A DNA stretch of 64,000 nucleotides from Phaseolus vulgaris (GCF_000499845.2 NC_023757.2:6606118-6670117); one strand, 5' to 3'; shown: positions 12,001-24,515, counted from the first letter of the stretch. Notes: generated by a model from the sequence alone, not told the origin. Translations and numbers: made by a program.

Positions 12001-13453
12001 ATTGGGATATGGAAATAAGATTAAAAGTAAAATCTGGTACATACAAAACATTTTTAAGAATGAATTTTTCATTAAAGAAAACAGTGCCAGAACAAGAAGC
12101 AATAACACAATTCCAATTAGGAAGCTTAATAGTAATCGGTTTAATATGATTATATGATGTAAAGTTAGACAAAGAAAAGCAAACATGGTCTGTGGCTCCA
12201 GAATCTAGTATCCAAGTGTATTCATTAAAAGTAGAGTTTTTGAATTTATGGATATTACCTGTGATGGCTGAAATCTGATCCTGATGATTAGCAGAGATGG
12301 AACCAACCTGGTTCACTTGCACTTGATTGTTGGAACTGCTGACATTTTTCAGAAGGTCCGAGAGAATCTTATATTGATGTTGAGTGATGCGGAAATCTCC
12401 TCCACTATTCAGTTTATCCTGATCTTGATTTTCAGAACTTTCTTCTTGTATGACAGTGGTGATGTTGTTTAATTGAGGAGCCTTACCATGTTGGGATTTA
12501 TATCCAGGAGGATACCCATGTTTCTTGTAGCAAATATCAATAGTATGACCAGCTCTATTGCAGTAAGTACAAAATCTTTTACCATAGCCAAATTTTGGTC
12601 CTTTGTTATCTTGGTTAGGAAAGCCATTTTTCTTAAAGCAAACATTTTCGGTGTGACCCAGTTTACCACAGAACGAACAGGTAGTGTTATTGGTGTGAGT
12701 GACAGGGGAAGCATTTCTAATATTAGCAACAAGAACATTACTGTTAAACTGGCGTTCTTGTTGAACAACTAGAGAAAAATTTTTGGTAATCTCAGGGACA
12801 GGTTCCATGAGAAGGACATGAGCTTTTATATTGTTATATTGATCATTAAGGCCACGTAAAAATTGCATTGCCTGATCCTCTCTTTTTCTTTGAGCAGTAA
12901 TAGAAGGCACATTGCATGAACATACAGGATCAGGCCTAAAATTATCTAATTCATCCCAGATTATCCTAAGTTTAGTGAAAAAGTCGGAAACAGAAAGATC
13001 ACCTTGATTGAGAGAGGAGGCGTTCATCTGAAGGTCAGAGATACGGGATAAATCCCCTTGTGAGAAACGAGCCTTGAGATCATTCCAAATGTCTAGTGCT
13101 TTATCCATCCATAGAATGCTCTGGCGCATATGAATAGAGACCGAATGCACAAGCCAGGATGCCACCATGTTGTTGCAACGCGTCCAAGATGAGAAAGAAG
13201 GATCGGTCTCAGGAGGCCGGGTAGTGGTACCGTTGACGAACTCCACTTTGTTCTTTGCGCTTAATGCAGTGATAACTGAGCGACTCCAAGAATGATAATT
13301 GGTTGAATCAAGAAGCGGAGACACAAGAGGAGTCGCGGGATTCTCACTGGGATGTAGATACAGGAAACTGTGGGTAGGATTTTCTCCTTGAGCAACGTTC
13401 TTGCTTTGATTAGAAATGGGAGTTTCGCTCCGATTAGGGTTTTCAGCAGCCAT
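9099..13453 (-). CDS. Copia gag-pol polyprotein with one frameshift
   Basis: The frame runs from the ATG at 13453 to about 9776. It continues in another frame to the stop at 9099, so a single small indel near 9770-9780 separates RT from RNase H. In order: gag domain (about residues 30-240), two CCHC zinc knuckles (CSFCGKLGHTENVC near 258 and CTYCNRAGHTIDIC near 295), aspartic protease DSGA (near 416), the HLRLGH..CYACH integrase zinc motif (near 541), integrase core acidic residues in HIDIWGP, RTDNG and DIVERKH (about 600-700), reverse transcriptase with YVDD (near 1134), then RNase H with DSNWA, SSSEAEY and HIEIDCH in the shifted frame. The products would copy element RNA into DNA and insert it. 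The shift falls in a place that would remove RNase H, so this copy is probably non-autonomous unless the base is a sequencing error. Confidence 0.93.
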
Positions 13454-13603
13454 TGAAGCACGAAATCACAAACTGTGGAAAAAGGAAAAACTGTCAAAAA
13501 CGAAAAACAGAAAAACGTAAAATAAAGAAAACGAAAGAGAACAAATCTTGATAGAGTGAGGGGACGAATTCAGAGCGCGCAACAGAGCTCTTCACGGTGA
13601 AGA

Positions 13604-13615
13604 GCTCTGATACCA
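13604..13615 (-). promoter_or_regulatory. Primer-binding site (initiator tRNA-Met)
   Basis: Minus strand TGGTATCAGAGC directly abuts the 5' LTR. It is the standard plant copia PBS, complementary to the 3' end of initiator tRNA-Met. Confidence 0.93.
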
Positions 13616-13890
13616 TCTTAGAGAAATCAACAAGGTTCTGTAATATTTACAAAAGTAATAGAGTATGTTGAGTCTTTGGTGAAGAAGAGAATCGCAAGAG
13701 AAGAAAGCGAACATGGGAGATGAGAGAACTAAACAAAAATGTTATTAAGTAGTAATATCACATTGTGTATCAGAAAACCCTAAAAGTAATCTTAAATACA
13801 AGGGTGCAAACAGCAGAAACTAAAAGGAAAAACTGGAAAAGGGAAAAAGGCCCAGCAGAGGCCCAAAAAGCCCAAAGCCCAGTTTTGACA
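13616..13890 (-). repeat. 5' LTR of the copia element
   Basis: 275 bases, one visible difference from the LTR at 8812-9086. Followed on its outer side by the CTTAC duplication. Confidence 0.95.
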
Positions 13891-14129
13891 CTTACAAACG
13901 TTTCCCATAAGTAAAATAAAGAATTTAATGCGATTTTGACCTAGGACTGCCTTGTTTACTATACACGATAGAATGTAGTTTCTAGGTGAGTAAACAAAAG
14001 AAGGAATTGTGTAGTGAGATGTAAAGTTTTATAGTGAAACATAATATAATATGAGAGTTTTTCATAAGAAAAAATATAGAAGCAGGAATTTATCTGCCGA
14101 CCACTCCACCTTTGGTTACAGTAAATCAC

Positions 14130-14950
14130 ATGTGATGAAGATCAAGCTGCAACTTTTGTCAAAGTGACACCAAAGAAAAAATTCACACAAATTTTAGTGT
14201 GACAGCCTTTTGTTGGTTGTGCTCAATGAATGAACACCAGGCGTGCATGCACAAATTTTGTGTGCTCATCAGTGAGAAAAGTTTGGGTTATAGAAACTGA
14301 ACGTGCCTTCCTTTTCGCTATTTATCACACTCCTCTCTGCTTTTGCTTTACTACTACTACAAATAATTCCTTCCTTAGATAAATTCAACTCTTTTTCTTC
14401 AACACTCTATTCTGTGATTTATGGAAACATGAAAAGTAATTCCAAATTTCACCTTTTTTTATAATATATTTCTTGTCTGAAGAAAACTTTCATTTTTCAG
14501 AATAAAGAAAAGGGCTAGTCCCAAATCACTTCATTAACAAATCCCTGCTTTGTGAACGGATCAACTTAGATTCTGTTCATCCAAATTGCTCTAAGTTCTA
14601 TCGTTCTCTTAATTTCAAATATTTTTTTATGATTTTATATGAGCTTGCAACTTTTTTGTAACGCCGTACATAATAATGCACGCCTATTGTTTCCACTTCC
14701 ACGTAAAGGGGAAAACAAAAGAGTTATATTGAAGTGCACAACGTGAAAATTATGTTGTGTGTGCACCCTGGACTCGTTATGATATCAATTTTCTGTGGTC
14801 ATAGTATGCAGTTTGGCATTGCTGATACCCACACTTTTTTTTTTTACTTTCCATGAATGTCAGAATGAATGTTCAAAACTAATTTGGCATTTTGGAATCA
14901 CTTTTCTTTCCAACACTCTTTTTATTATGAATTCTATTTTTATATTTTTC
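14130..14950 (+). repeat. Duplicated segment, copy A (inverted homologue at 46.6-48.2 kb)
   Basis: Several blocks match the reverse complement of 46590-48195 in the same order. They are 14150-14200 (GCAACTTTTGTCAAAG..), 14225-14320 (CTCAATGAATG..GCATGCAC..GAACGTGCCTTCC), 14385-14460 (TTCAACTCTTTTTCTTCAA..TCCAAATTTCACCTTT) and 14672-14850. It shows no transposon ends, so it looks like duplicated host DNA, perhaps the 5' region and first coding part of a small gene. Confidence 0.7.
14676..14900 (+). pseudogene. Decayed copy of a small membrane-protein ORF
   Basis: Homologous at the DNA level to the 72-codon ORF at 46594-46812 (minus). Both start in ATAATAATGCAC and share the downstream phrases TATCAATTTT, TGTGGTCA and TATGCAGTTT. 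Here the frame is lost: after ATG at 14676 the reading frame is interrupted, and only the hydrophobic part (SLALLIPTLFFF in the frame from 14795) remains readable. Confidence 0.45.
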
Positions 14951-14999
14951 TTTTCTGTTGGAAAAATAATAATTTGGGATGAAGTTTATAACCCATAAT

Positions 15000-15690
15000 A
15001 AAAGAGTATTAGAAAGCAAATGTAAGAGAGAATATCCCTAACATTCTTTCTTGCTTCAAACTCATTGTGGTAAGACTTGTACTGTAAATTTCATAGAAAT
15101 TGATGCTTGCAACCATGGCGGTGAGCAGAGAAATTATGATAGACATATATTATGTTGAGTTCTTGGTACTCTAATAATATAATTTATTAAAATATATTTT
15201 ATTTTCCAACATTTCGAACTTTAAATTAAATGATTTTATTATCTTACTTTATGGTCATTTATCGTACTCTAATAATATAATTTATTGAAATGTATTTAAT
15301 TTTCTAACTTTTTGAACTTTAAATTAAATGATTTCAACCAAGTCCAAACTATAAGTTGTGCCTTATTAAACATCTCTTTTTCATGAGTCTTTTCATTCCT
15401 TATAAATACATTTCTTTGTTTCTATATACTCCACGCCACAACAATCTTCATTCATCTCCAAATCATATTTCTTTTGGCATTAGTTTTACCAGATTAAATT
15501 GTTGAAAATAGATTTTTGGTTAGTTATGATAAACTATATTGTGTCATACCCACCCATCATATATTTTTCATACCGGTGTGTTATTTTTGCAATTAAAGAA
15601 GAAATGGAGAGTAGACATTATTATCCCATTTAATGGTTTAGAACTTCAGCATTTGGGCCAATTGATCGCGTGACTAATTTTCGGTGATTG
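15000..15690. other. Intergenic DNA with a 97-base tandem duplication
   Basis: No gene seen. Two copies of a phrase starting GTACTCTAATAATATAATTT lie at 15167 and 15264 (period 97 bases). They share about 75 similar bases each, ending TTTAAATTAAATGATTT. Confidence 0.6.
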
Positions 15691-15694
15691 GGCC

Positions 15695-16664
15695 AGGTAC
15701 GTGTCCTTATATGCAACACACTTCTCCCTCATACTAGCATTGGATTGTTGATTAATAAAAACAATAAGAGAGAGAAACAAAGATATAAAAGTCTATAAGA
15801 AAAATCTGTATTTGAAATATACTACCTAACTGTATAATAGAAAATAGAATACATAATACAAAACCCTCGTACATATGCAAACACTATATAGGTTACGTTA
15901 CATGCTTAACATCCCTCTTAAATTTATGGTGGAATTAATGACTACCATAAGTTTATCTCTGAAATGAGTAAAAGATGACATAGGCAGAGATTTTGTAAGA
16001 ACATCATCCATTTGATATCGTGCAGGAAGGTAAACTAAAGATACTTTCTTCTTTTGAATATAGTGACAAACAGAGTGCATATCTAGTTGAAAGTGTTTGG
16101 TCCTTGAATGCATAATTGGATTAGCACTCAAAAGCACAACTCCCAAATTATTAGAAAAAAAAATTAGGCAAAGTAGGGTGAATGTGTAGCTCATTGAATA
16201 TAAAATTAGACATATAAAGCTAAAATTGCAACAATGCTTCTACTCAATTTTTGTATTGCTCATTGACACAACTTTTTGTTGATGAGAACTCCATGATACA
16301 ATGTTTGAACCAAGAAAAGCAGCATACCATGTCGTTGATTTCTATCATCCAGATCTGTGCCCCAATCAGCATTAGCAAAGTCAAGGATGGATTCATGAGA
16401 ACTTTGTTTGATAAGAAGCCCATGATTGGTGGTGTCAGCAAGGTAGCAAAGAAGTCTTTTGACTACTTTCCAATGATGGTCCTAGGGATTATGCATGAAT
16501 TGGCATGCTTTGTTGACATCATAAGATAAATCAAGTCGTGTGATGAGAATATATTGTAAAGCTCCAACCATAGATTGATACAGTGTGGGGATTTGCTCAT
16601 GCTTCGGAGCCTCATCACAACCAAGGACCATTCCTTTGGTGAACCTGGTTAGGAATATCCGCAA
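15695..16664 (-). mobile_element. Decayed Ty1/copia fragment (RT end, RNase H, probable 3' LTR)
   Basis: Minus-strand fragments match copia pol. At 16482-16664 is the end of RT/start of RNase H (TLYQSMVGALQY..RLDLSYDVNKACQFMHNP). At 15898-16160 is the RNase H end (SANPIMHSRTKHFQLD..LPARYQMDDVLTKSLP). The part between is frameshifted. The stretch 15695-15895 is probably LTR-derived but has no partner. The fragment ends abruptly near 16665, where CACTA-related sequence begins. Confidence 0.75.
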
Positions 16665-16679
16665 TAATTAGGAAACAAA

Positions 16680-18150
16680 TAAAGGAAGAGTTTGGCAAGC
16701 AGATGAACATGGAGTTTGAGAAACGATTGGAGTCAACACTAAAGGGAGTTATTCATTTGCTCATCCATCGGGGTGACGTTGGCTCAACTAGTCAATGTGA
16801 GTTGTATGTTGATGTTGATTCTTCCTCCTAATTGGTGACCCTTGGTAAGTGGTATGAAGGAGCCACCATATTACACAATGTCCCTTTTCATTCTCATTTG
16901 ATAAAGGCCATGGTGGAGAAGGTCTTATATGGTGATGTTGTAGTTCATCTGCCAACATCAAAGGTGGCAACTGTAGCACAGGTACTACAAACCTTCATTG
17001 TTTGGCCTAGACATCTGTGAAACTTATATCAGAGTCTTTGGTATATTTTTGCACTAATATCCTTAAATATGAAATATGTGATATATTAGCTAATTTAATT
17101 GTTTGTTTGTTTATGTGTATTAGGAATGTAAGACAAAAATACTTGTGGAATAAAAGAAAACATTGTCCATTAAGGATATTATGGCAGCATTGGTGGAAGT
17201 TGCTACGACTATAGGTACAACCCCTACAAATGTTCCATGGGATGACAATGTTTTTGGTAGGGACAATGATGTACCATTATAGTTACACATGTCTGATTTT
17301 TTGGAGATTGCATCTGGAGATCAATAGCTTAAGATATCAGTTGTGCAATTATGGATGATGTAAGTTCAAGTATTAAAACCTTTATACTCCTTATTTATTA
17401 TATATTATTAATAATTTATTAAAATTTAGTTATATTTATAGATTATGCTTGGATAAGAGGAAACAAGACACATATGAGTTTTTGGACCCTCAACTCAATC
17501 ATCCACTAAGTAACAAAAAACTAAAAACAAAAATATACATCACCACTACCTTAAAGAAGGGAGGAAAACAAATTTATATTTCTTGGTATATCCACGAGTA
17601 ATTATTGAAATAAAAGAAAATTAATTATTTTTTATGTAGCCATTATTGCCATCTACTAATGATATATGTTTAAGATCATACCCATGCATTTCTCCTTGCA
17701 TAAGAAACCTCCTATAACTATTTTAAAAAAATAGTAGATTGGTTAGACAATTTCATTTAACATCATTATTGCTTACTTTGGATATAACATATTAAATGGT
17801 AGGCCAAGTGCAAGATAACAAAAGTTCACTTGGATGCACTTTTAAGTATTTAAAGTAAATTTGTTCACTCACTTCAATGTGTGTCATTGATTCATCTAAT
17901 AACATTTATTTTGACTTGTAGTGTAATAAGCAATCTTGAAGTTATGAGTGTGGTTACTATATGATGCAGTGGATATCAACCATTTTGCGAGCTGGAATTG
18001 ATAGAAGTTGGGATCAGGTAAAACATCAATACACTAATAAACTGAAATTTAATGTTTATTACTTATGGACTAATAAAAAAAATCAAATATTACAGTTTTT
18101 CAATGACTCATAGTCGTTGGACTCATAAGCACATGAAGTATGTTAGAACA
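16680..18150 (+). mobile_element. CACTA transposon remnant with DUF8039/Ulp1-protease-like coding pieces
   Basis: Plus-strand scraps resemble the second protein of plant CACTA elements. 16790-17018 reads CELYVDV..LVTLGKWYEG..HNVPF..VATVAQVLQTFIVWPRHL, like the DUF8039 domain. 17220-17350 reads NVPWDDNVFGRDNDVP..LHMSDFLEIASGDQ..ISVVQLWMM, and 17940-18020 CGYYMMQWISTILRAGIDRSWDQ, like the Ulp1-type C-terminal part. Stops (for example near 16830 and 17281) and frameshifts show it is dead. Family assignment rests on remembered domain patterns, not a search. Confidence 0.65.
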
Positions 18151-18305
18151 ACATAGTCAAAATATTTTGTAACCATATATACAACCTCAAGGTAGATGAC
18201 TTGTTAGAATGATATTAAGTTAACTGTTAAACTATTTGATATTATTTTTTTTTTAAATTATGATGTTTTATTGAGTTTTTTTATGTTTAAATTTAGTTTA
18301 AATTT

Positions 18306-18666
18306 CACTACAACACATGTTAGAATTGTCTAAAATTTTGTACATATGCAGGATGTGAGAATAGCAACATTTAATGACGATTGTAACCAGTAATCATCGT
18401 CGTAAATGTTTGTCACGATGGTTCAAGTTAACAACTATCGTTAAAAGTGGTATATTTTTTTTGCAACAACGAATTTGGTTTTACTCGTCGTTAAATTATA
18501 CCTTATAATGACCATTTCCATTTATAATTGACGTTAAAATTGTTTTATCAACAAGGATAACGTTCATCGTCAAAAACGACTATTTTTTAACGACGCCTCA
18601 TTCAACGAAGATTACAAAATCGTCTTCATGTCGTTTTAACCATTGTTAAAAGGTATTTCTATAGTA
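18306..18666. mobile_element. Candidate CACTA-like MITE with ACGACG subterminal motifs
   Basis: Begins CACTACAACACATG and ends with an approximate inverse (..TTTCTATAGTA). Inside are repeated GTCGTTAAA / AACGACGA-type phrases in both orientations, the usual layout of subterminal transposase-binding sites. Flanking bases (TTT and TTG) give only a weak target duplication. Confidence 0.5.
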
Positions 18667-20640
18667 TTGAAAGTTCTCCTTAAGTGAATTCATAAGAATA
18701 TAGCTATCCAACCTTTATAAGAAGTTCATCATCAATTATTTTGATTCTTTCTCTTCTACTCTGAATTATATACCTTTCATATTGTGTATAGTTTCTTACT
18801 AGCTTTCTTTGTTCATCTCAAACATTTTTCCTGCTGGTGACATGTTCAACATTCATTTTGTATCTAAGCCGTTGACATGAATTTTTCTTTCCAATCCAAA
18901 TTTTGTCCAACTTTCTTTCACGCTTCTTAACATCCTCAACTCTTTTGATATTCTCCATTGTCTCAAAAGACTGTCTCAACTGACTAAGAGAAATCAATGT
19001 TGAATATTTTATTATCCTTAGTGTGTGGTTGACGAAGAACGAACAACTCAAAGAAGAGCAACAATAGATGCTGAGGTAACTAGAATTTTGAATGAAGGGT
19101 AGAGTTCTATACGTACCATTGTAGGTATTTTGTTGATGTTGTCCACAAGCCATAATTCATAATTGATAAAATTCTTCCTAGTGGAATTAAAGTTTTCAAC
19201 CACCAAGGCAGCTCATGACAATGAAAATGTGAGGTCCATGTTGCAAACGAAATACATAGCACATGCAAGCCTTCTTCATTATGGTTGTCGATTGTCTCCA
19301 TTATAGCACGCCCTTCAACTCCTTTAGCCTTTCACCTTAGCTCAACAAAGTTATACCCTCTCCATTATCATCTCCTTTATGCTCGACAAACTTTTTTATC
19401 AAATGAAAACAAAGTAACAAGCTCCAAACATTACGTTTCATCAACGTCAAAATGAGAGCTACATATTTAAATAAATCTTTTTTTTCTTGAAATATGAAGT
19501 TTTTTTGTTTTTAATAAAGTAAAAAAAGTTGATCACGTCACTAAAAAAATTATTGAATAAAAATTAATTTTAAATAATTAATTATTAAGTTGATTAAATT
19601 GAATATTATTTTATAAATTAAAAAATTATTACAATTTAAAATAATTTTTGTTATTAATAAAAACTCATAAATTAGTTTCTAAATTCTCAATTTAGTTACT
19701 AATATTTTAAAAATTAACTTTAAAATCTAAAATCTAACTAATTGATAGTTAAAAATTTGATAATTAATCAAATACTTTATAAATTTTTATTATTAATAAA
19801 AATTACTTTAAATACCAATAATTTTTTATTTTTTATAAAATATTTAATTTAGTTAATTTCTTGTAATGCGTTTTAATCTTTGTAAATATTTAAAAATAAA
19901 AAATGTTATATTTACATAGTAAAAGTATATAATTTAATATTTTCTAAAGGCATGAAAAAAATATTATATTTATTAGAAAGTATAACATGCTGCTGACCAC
20001 AAAATTGAAGTGGAAACCATTACAAAATGTTTGTAAAGGTTAACATTAAAAATTTACATAGACTAAAAATAAAAAACATTGGATGTATCTGAATCATAGT
20101 AATGAATGTCGGTGAGAATTACAATCAAATTGGTTAAAATAGGCACGTTCCTGTTGCTGATTGTTGACAAATCAAACATCAGAATAAAAGGATATTACCC
20201 ACTGGGGTTGACTATTTATAGCTGACATGACATCTACATTTTAGGATTTGATTAAATAATAATGAAATCTTTGGCACCATTTATTTTTTATTTGGTTTTT
20301 TAATTTTAAATATACTTATTAGATATTTGAATCTTTGTATTTTTATTCATAATTAATTTTATTGAAAAATATTTTTTTAATTAATAATTAATAAAATATT
20401 TTTATTTTATTTTACAACGCTCGAAATTTGAATGTAGGAAAAGGCAATTGCTATTTTTTATGTTTATTTATATCAATGATTATACAATAATATTAAAGAA
20501 AAAACTAAAAATATATTTCTTATTAACTATAAATGTTAAAATTATAAATCCTTTTAATTTTTATTCTCATTTAAAAAATAATTTATTAGAGTCCTTTCAT
20601 CTAATTAATGAGTTATTTGGCTTACTAAAAGTACCACAAC
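18667..20640. other. Intergenic DNA, possible dead coding scraps at 18.8-19.4 kb
   Basis: 18818-19400 is less AT-rich and holds two overlapping minus-strand frames of 111 and 64 codons, which I cannot match to any family. The rest (19450-20640) is AT-rich without signals. Confidence 0.4.
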
Positions 20641-20644
20641 AGTA

Positions 20645-20783
20645 TAATAGAAAATAATATAAACTAATTTAGAAACCAATTTTTTTTTTAGTTTTTAAAT
20701 GGTCTCTATTTTAGTTCCTATTGTAACTAATTATTTTGATATCTAAAAATTGGTTTCTATTTTATGATTTTCTTGTAATAGTG
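20645..20783. mobile_element. Half of a CACTA fold-back MITE
   Basis: Right half only of the MITE family seen at 2309-2710 (AGAAACCAATTTTTTT..TCATTTTATGATTTTCTTGTA..GTG pattern). The left half and its terminus are missing. Confidence 0.7.
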
Positions 20784-21560
20784 TATACTATAACTTTTAT
20801 ATTTGATCAATATGTGATTTCCAATATTTTTATAAAAATAATGGGTGTTCTTGGTTTTCTTTATCAAGAGACACTTTTTTTTTTTGTGTAGACAATGATT
20901 GTCACACTTAAAAAGTAAGTTGAGGTAAGATATACCTTATAGGCTTCAAAGCACTAAATGATGAACCTTCGCACACTTTATATCACTTTTATTCTCATCA
21001 TTTCATAAAAATTGTAAAAATTAGTAAGTCTCGCCATTATCTAAACCCTATTAGCTTGCAATACGACAAAATAACCTTTTCTGGTCTATACCTAAAACCT
21101 AGCAAATCCAACACAAATGTAAGCAAATGAAAAGAAATGTTTTGGAGATTACGTTGTGGTAAAACAATTGAAAGAAAAACACAAGTTTGAAGGATGAAAT
21201 ATTCATCTAATCCATCATTCTTACACTTTATTTTTTAGTGCAGAGTGTTATCGATTAATTCTCAAACAATGGTTCCGCTTCACTTATATATATTCTTTCA
21301 AACGAAAATAAATCTTCTTAACCAATATTGTTGAGTTTGTGTTTGGCATGCAGTGCACTTTCTCATGTATGGCGATCAAAATTGTATTACATAGAATATT
21401 TATATTTAAAAAAAATAGAAGCACAACACAATAAATTTGGAAAATATAAAAGACAGGGGAAAAAATTTGTGAAGTATAATGATTGTGATTAAGTTCAATT
21501 TCATCACTTGAAAAAGCATGCTTTAGTGTTTAGTGGGTCAAGTGAAGTCCTACATTAACT
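20784..21560. other. Intergenic DNA, no gene seen
   Basis: No open frame or element termini recognised. Confidence 0.45.
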
Positions 21561-21562
21561 GT

Positions 21563-22925
21563 TTTTTATTAGCAAGAAAGAATAAATAAATGTGAATCAC
21601 TTCATAGATGATTCAATCTTTATATAAATCGAAAAAATAATTTCAAAGTCTTCCCCTAAGAAAAAAAAACCTTTAACATTCTACCGACAACAACTAACAA
21701 ACACTCAAACAATAAAGGAATCTAACAAACAACTCAAAAACATCACTTAACCAACCTCATACAAACCAAAAGATCAAGACATCAGTCAAAATAAGAAAAA
21801 TAAGTTTAGAGTACCTTGAAAGTTACCAAAGACCAAACCTTTAATTGAACTAAAGTGAACATTCTTGAAACATTAATCACACCACCTTTAAAAATGACAT
21901 TATTCTTGTGCTTCCAAATCTCACTTACTACAACAATCCAAATCCTCTCTCAAACAACATTAACAGATTTAGATGCACTAGACATCTTAAATTGTAAAAA
22001 GTGATAACATGAGTCATGGTGATCCACGGACGCCAACCAAGTCAAGTGTAGTATTCACTCCAAACAAGCCAAGTTATTCTACACTCAAAAAGCAAATGGC
22101 AACAAGACTCCTCTTCCACCCCACACAAACTACACAAAAGACTTTCAACCACTACCCCTCGCCTTTCTTAATTGGCCCTAGTGGTAATCTTATTTTCCAA
22201 CACCCTCCAGGTTGTGACGTAGGCTGAGGGTAAAGTTTTACACCTCCAAAACTTATCGTACACGGATATACTTTCCCCCTCTACATCTCCCCTTAAAGAA
22301 ACATAAGTAGATTTAATCGAGTACGTTAAAAACTTACCATCCTTCCAAACCCAACTATCTTCCTTTTCCAAATCAAAACCTCAACCCTTGAAGCTCCTGT
22401 AAAAGTTGACTCTCCAGTTACTTTTCCCATTTAAAAAGTCTTATTCTCCAAGCTAAATTCCACACCCAAACATCGTTAATCCAACCCTCAAACTCAACCA
22501 ACTTAGAAACATTAGAAGTGCTCAAGGAATACAACTGTAAACCCTAAACGCTCTTCAAAGCACCACAACCTACTCAATTATTTCCCCAAAACAAATTTCC
22601 TTCCCGTTTCCAACCTTCCACTTGAAACAATCTTCAAAATTCCTTCCCCAGTTCTCCAACTCCCAAACCTCCTTCAAGAGAATCCTTGTTATTTTTCCCG
22701 CGCTCTCTCAGATTTCTCCAACCTCCATATTTAGACTCAAGAATCTCCTCCTACAAGTCACCTTTATCCATCCTCATTCGCCAAATCTAGTTTCCTAGTA
22801 AAGCCACATTGAAAACCCTTAAATTAAGAATTCAAAGATTGTCAGTCTCACGTGACTCACAAATCTCTTTCCAATATGCTCAAATAATTTTCCTCCCTTC
22901 AAACCCCCACCTATATGTTCACTTA
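21563..22925 (-). mobile_element. LINE retrotransposon remnant (RT C-terminus, zf-RVT, 3' tail)
   Basis: Minus-strand translation gives pieces of the C-terminal part of plant LINE ORF2. At about 22370-22170 is DSWVWKDGKFLTYSIKSTYV..FWRCKTLPSAYVTTWRVLENK, the zf-RVT region. Upstream near 22900-22640 are GGGFEGRKI and LRVFNVALLG-like pieces, and downstream near 21930 EIW..R pieces. Many stops and shifts. The 3' end is marked by oligo-A (minus) at 21562-21567 and a conserved tail (TTATTAGCAAGAAAGAATAA on the plus strand) with a hairpin at 21593-21615. Confidence 0.75.
21593..21615 (-). repeat. LINE 3'-end hairpin, copy 1
   Basis: Plus strand TGAATCA (21593-21599) pairs with TGATTCA (21609-21615) around CTTCATAGA. 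It lies at the same distance from the oligo-A tail as the hairpins at 41.6, 48.3 and 54.9 kb. Confidence 0.6.
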
Positions 22926-22929
22926 AGTA

Positions 22930-24140
22930 TGAAATTTTTTTACCTAAGCGATAAAGTAACTTATTTGATAAAATTAAATTAAGTTTATCAAATATTATGT
23001 TTTTGAATTATTCGATGTTTCACATCCTTTATTTACGGATTATTAAGAAGTTTATATATTCATTTTATCATTTTTGTGTAACCTCTATAAATCTTGTCTA
23101 ATGTAGTTCTTCTTAATGACACTAAGTAAACATAATACATATTCAATTTTGTCTTATTCCTTTCCTTTAAAAAGTTTCACTAAGTGAATGTGTAGAAAAG
23201 TTATTAGTGTAAAGATTATCAATTGATATCTTTCCGATAAAAGAAAACACAATTGATATTAAATTGGTATTAGAGCTAGTTAAATATGATATTACTATTA
23301 AAATAGTAAGAGAGTGTAGGTAGAAGAATATAAAGAGAGAAAAAGTATATATACTCATTGGAAAATTAGAACGTTTTCATAATATAAAAATATTATAAAA
23401 GAATGGAATTTAACGGTTTATTATAACAGTTAATATGATAATTAATTATTTTTAAAAAATTTATTTTTATTCAATAATTTTTTATAATAAAAATAATTAA
23501 TTACGAAGTCTAAGGACATGATTTCACTGAACTTACTCTTCATCACCAAGTTTTTTTTTATAAAAATATAATAATATAAAAATATATTAATCTTTAAATG
23601 TACCATTGATTGATACTCTTGGAAAGTATCATTAAGTAAAAGTTGATATTTTTCAACCAAAACAAGAGAATATTACAACTACTGCACACGTCACAAGAAC
23701 ATGTATTAATTGTGAACAGCCCACATGGAGAATTCCCCTATCTCATTAAAACAACTGCACAGTTTGTTTCACATCTACATCTGTAAGTAGTATCAACCAT
23801 TGCTGATATTTTGACCAAAAAGCTTTTCATTTAAATTACTCACTCCCAGTTACCTTTACACACACTCATAAATACCATCAATTGTTGCATTATTGCAAAT
23901 ACATACCTATTTATGTCCAATCAATTGTTGTTGGTTTGATTTAAGGGATATTCTTAGTTCTCACAACAAAATCATTTCCCAACAAAACATCAATTATCAA
24001 TTATGGCATCTGTTTTCAAAAGACAATGATTTTTTTTATTTTTTTTCAGTCCACCGAAGCAAGTGGTAGTCAAATAAGCAATATTTCTTATTCTTTTTTA
24101 CATAAGATGTCTAACATTTAGATTTGTTAACAAATAACAA
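22930..24140. other. Intergenic DNA, no gene seen
   Basis: AT-rich with short meaningless frames. 23690-23960 is less AT-rich but has no open frame or termini. Confidence 0.4.
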
Positions 24141-24146
24141 AAAACT

Positions 24147-24280
24147 TTTTAAGAGTATCCCTTTTTGTTTCCCCTAATAGATCATACTTTAGGAAACTAA
24201 ATCAGTGGAGCCACATGTTGTGCAGGCATATACATGTTAATTATGTGGTCCAACTCTCCAACCCTAAAATGGACACCAAT
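24147..24280 (+). repeat. Duplicated block (homologue at 56812-56945)
   Basis: Shares with 56812-56945, in the same order: AGAGTAT, TTTTGTTTCC, CTAAT, GGAACTAAAT, CAGTGG, CCACA, TGTGCAGGCAT, TTATGTGGTCCAA and AAAATGGACAC. It has no transposon ends and no open frame. Confidence 0.65.
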
Positions 24281-24515
24281 GATTTAAGAAGCCATTTCCT
24301 TAAATCAGTAAACGCCTTCAAATAATGCGCAAACTTATTATAAAACAAAGTTCACTTTCAATGTGGGGTTATCCATCGTCTAAAATGGAGAGGAGAAAAA
24401 GACGTTTTATGGCTGTTTGCAATTTGGACATGGTAATTTTCATGCATAAATGCTCATCTCTTGTTTTAAGATAAAAAAAAAAATGGCAAAAGGTAGTTCC
24501 ATATAATGTGAAGAC

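Larger units (their letters stand above)
8812..13890 (-). mobile_element. Ty1/copia LTR retrotransposon, nearly intact and young
   Basis: Full-length element on the minus strand, 5079 bases, flanked by the 5-base target duplication CTTAC (8807-8811 and 13891-13895). The two 275-base LTRs differ at a single visible site (8816 G versus 13620 A). It has a primer-binding site, a polypurine tract and a gag-pol frame broken once. Domain order (gag, protease, integrase, RT, RNase H) is that of Ty1/copia (Pseudoviridae-type), not Ty3. One difference in 275 sites implies a very recent insertion, on the order of 0.1-0.2 million years if a commonly assumed plant LTR rate of 1.3e-8 per site per year holds. 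Confidence 0.97.

Noticed and set aside
10057..13497. Short frames on both strands within the young copia element
   Set aside because: They overlap the clear gag-pol frame in other phases.
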